Part shown: piece by piece, positions 4,075 through 5,154 of the stretch
How positions within the stretch are numbered: position 1 is the stretch's first letter
Layout: every line of letters starts with the position of its first letter
The notes under the pieces: model-generated
What the model was told of the DNA's origin: nothing
Databases searched by the model: none
The model's input: the letters and a program-made list of their open reading frames with translations, nothing else
From: Nitrospira defluvii
Lineage (GTDB): Bacteria > Nitrospirota > Nitrospiria > Nitrospirales > Nitrospiraceae
Direction: 5' to 3'
Assembly (NCBI GenBank): GCA_016199015.1
Contig: JACQHN010000382.1
Location: 1 to 5,154, forward strand
DNA: 5,154 nt
Program-made: the position numbers and the translations under genes

Positions 4075-4713
4075 CTATTCTGAAAGCGCCGCCTCGGATT
4101 CCAGCATGGACTCTGCCCCTCGCAACGCGCGCACCACCAAGAGCAGCGTCATGCAGAGCAAGGCGCCATACAAGGCAGCCGCCATGTCTTTCTGCGCATC
4201 CCAGATATCCCCCTGGGAACCCAAATAGGTGACCCCTAACTCTGGATGGACGGCCCTGGCCACCCACGATTCGATAATTTCCCAGAGTCCGCTCAGCCCA
4301 AGGACGGTCATGACGGGGAGATAGTACAGCACCCACCCCTGGACACTCGCGCTGAGGCGAAACAGCTCTTCCATGGGATAGGCCAGCAAGAAGCCGAAAC
4401 TGAAGTGCACGATCCGGTCGAAGTGATTGCGCCCCAGATGCAGCACCTGGTCCATCCACAAACCGGCCGGTACTTCAGCATACGTATAGTGAACGCCGAT
4501 GGTGTGCAGCGTGAGAAAGGCAGTGATGAGACCATACGAGACGTGGGACAACGGAAGGACCCGATGCGTGACGATCAACATGACTACGAAGACGGCCGGT
4601 AGAATGCTCGCGATCAGCCAGAACTGAGGATCGACCGGTGCTTGCGCCATCCACACCGCCACCACCAGATACCACAATAGCAGACCGATCGAAACCAGCT
4701 TGTTGCGACTCAC
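4075..4713 (-). CDS. DUF2238/YjdF-family inner membrane protein (upstream paralogue)
   Basis: This 212-residue protein is the first of two adjacent DUF2238 genes. It starts with GTG at 4713, preceded by AAGGAG at a spacing of 8. Hydrophobic segments lie near 7-22, 33-48, 58-73, 103-117, 129-145 and 177-195. The family motifs are HTIGVHYTYAEVP (70-82), RNHFDRIVHFSFG (95-107), WEIIESW (144-150) and YLGSQGDIWDAQKDMAAA (163-180). These match the neighbour almost residue for residue while the rest has diverged, as expected of an old tandem duplication. It ends with an acidic tail (ESMLESEAALSE) that the neighbour lacks. It is divergent from the SufB/D-like gene across a 193-base gap and no firm promoter is seen. 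The function is unknown; paired paralogues may form a heteromer. Confidence 0.9.
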   Translation of the reverse strand: MSRNKLVSIGLLLWYLVVAVWMAQAPVDPQFWLIASILPAVFVVMLIVTHRVLPLSHVSYGLITAFLTLHTIGVHYTYAEVPAGLWMDQVLHLGRNHFDRIVHFSFGFLLAYPMEELFRLSASVQGWVLYYLPVMTVLGLSGLWEIIESWVARAVHPELGVTYLGSQGDIWDAQKDMAAALYGALLCMTLLLVVRALRGAESMLESEAALSE

Positions 4714-4736
4714 CCTCGTCTCTCCTTGTGATTGGT

Positions 4737-4859
4737 GTGACAGAGCGGGACCCTATGGCCACAGGCGTGACGTAGGAAACTCTCTTACTCTACTGGATGC
4801 CGGTTCTTGCTGCAACCGCCCCTCGACAGGCCGCCAAGTTGTGCGACTCGCTCTGTCAC
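4737..4859. promoter_or_regulatory. Separated 11-bp inverted repeat in the divergent gap
   Basis: GTGACAGAGCG (4737-4747) recurs as its exact reverse complement CGCTCTGTCAC (4849-4859), with 101 bases between. One arm lies about 24 bases upstream of the DUF2238 GTG start and the other about 48 bases before the proposed start of the SufB/D-like gene. The placement near both ends of a divergent gap suggests paired operator sites or a looping element. The match is exact; the role is inferred. Confidence 0.4.
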
Positions 4860-4906
4860 TCCGCATCCCTGACAGCAATCTTCGTAAGCGTAACCGCGTC
4901 CTGCCG

Positions 4907-5154
4907 ATGGTGGGAGCCCTGTCGTCGATCCTCGACGACAGGGGCAATGCCCCTGTCGTGGCGCACGGGCATCACATCCTCAGTCATCGGACGGTCCCAG
5001 GCCTCCGCGTCGAAATGGAGGAAACACCTGACGCCATCATCGGGAAGATGGTCATTGACGCCGGCGTCACCATCGCTCAACCGATCCACATGTGTTTCGG
5101 CCTGGCCCACCCCACCGGGGTGCAACAGATCAAGATCGACATACAGGTGAACGA
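4907..5154 (+). CDS. SufB/SufD-family (UPF0051-like) protein, N-terminal part (truncated by window edge)
   Basis: The frame is open from the gap to the right edge without a stop, showing 82 complete codons from ATG 4907. The translation includes LDDRGNAPVVAHGHHILSHR (10-29), VPGLRVEMEETPDAIIGKMV (31-50) and IAQPIHMCFGLAHPTGVQQI (56-75). The last stretch resembles the 'kPvHLCFG...GvQ.I.mdi' segment near the N-terminus of SufB/SufD homologues, mainly archaeal-type short ones, as I remember them. SufB/D proteins scaffold Fe-S cluster assembly with the ATPase SufC; none is visible here. The start is unsure. ATG 4907 has no SD, and an in-frame GTG at 4841 would add 22 residues. Codons 4-18 contain two overlapping perfect hairpins. 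That it is coding is fairly safe; the family is moderate. Confidence 0.65.
   Translation, partial: MVGALSSILDDRGNAPVVAHGHHILSHRTVPGLRVEMEETPDAIIGKMVIDAGVTIAQPIHMCFGLAHPTGVQQIKIDIQVN
4917..4959 (+). promoter_or_regulatory. Two mutually exclusive perfect hairpins over the start of the SufB/D-like gene
   Basis: The 9-mer CCCTGTCGT occurs at 4917-4925 and 4951-4959, with its reverse complement between them at 4935-4943. The first pair extends to a perfect 12-bp stem (4917-4928 with 4932-4943, loop TCC). The second extends to a perfect 11-bp stem (4935-4945 with 4949-4959, loop AAT). They share the middle copy and cannot form together. On the proposed start they begin at codon 4. Such a switch-like arrangement could govern translation or transcript elongation. 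No T-run follows, so a simple attenuator is not indicated. Confidence 0.55.

Noticed and set aside
4797..5150. Plus-strand frame of 117 codons at the right end
   Set aside because: The neighbouring frame carries the SufB/D-like motifs and stays open to the edge; this one is its out-of-frame shadow.
1..5154. CRISPR array, tRNA or rRNA gene, insertion sequence with transposase
   Set aside because: There is no regularly spaced direct repeat, cloverleaf, rRNA-like stretch or transposase frame in the window.

Overview
The window is a piece of a moderately GC-rich bacterial chromosome with short intergenic gaps and mostly standard Shine-Dalgarno (SD) sites. The mix of genes (Hsp20, a CBS-pair protein, paired YjdF/DUF2238 membrane proteins, a SufB/D-like protein) and the general style recall Nitrospira and relatives (Nitrospirota). 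That assignment is an impression, not proof.

Layout from left to right. The 5'-truncated view opens with the first 70 codons of a coiled-coil protein on the minus strand (1-212). A roughly 475-base gene-free stretch rich in inverted repeats follows (213-688); it includes an imperfect terminal-inverted-repeat pair enclosing about 210 bp. Next is a compact minus-strand operon transcribed in the order hsp20 (1496-2026), a 52-residue lipoprotein (1318-1476) and a flavodoxin-fold NAD(P)H oxidoreductase (689-1276). A 454-base divergent region (2027-2480) separates this operon from a plus-strand two-CBS-domain protein (2481-2918). A 57-residue putative zinc-ribbon protein lies on the minus strand (3027-3200). 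Two adjacent DUF2238 paralogues follow on the minus strand (4075-4713, then 3414-4064). The window closes with the start of a plus-strand gene that looks like a SufB/SufD family member (4907 to the edge).

The most informative signal is in the divergent region. Both outward genes have near-consensus sigma-54 (-24/-12) promoters with exact GG-N10-GC spacing: TGGCACG-N4-TTGC before hsp20 and TTGGCAC-N5-TTGCT before the CBS gene. A perfect 8+8 palindrome lies between them, about 107 bases upstream of the predicted hsp20 start, where an enhancer-binding protein would be expected to sit. I infer that a small-heat-shock/lipoprotein/oxidoreductase operon and a CBS nucleotide-sensor protein form one RpoN-controlled stress or energy-status module. 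The activator is not in the window.

A second notable signal is at the start of the SufB/D-like gene. Three copies of one 9-mer, alternating in orientation, create two perfect, mutually exclusive hairpins of 12 and 11 bp over the first codons. The gene has no clear SD, so a structural control of expression is possible.
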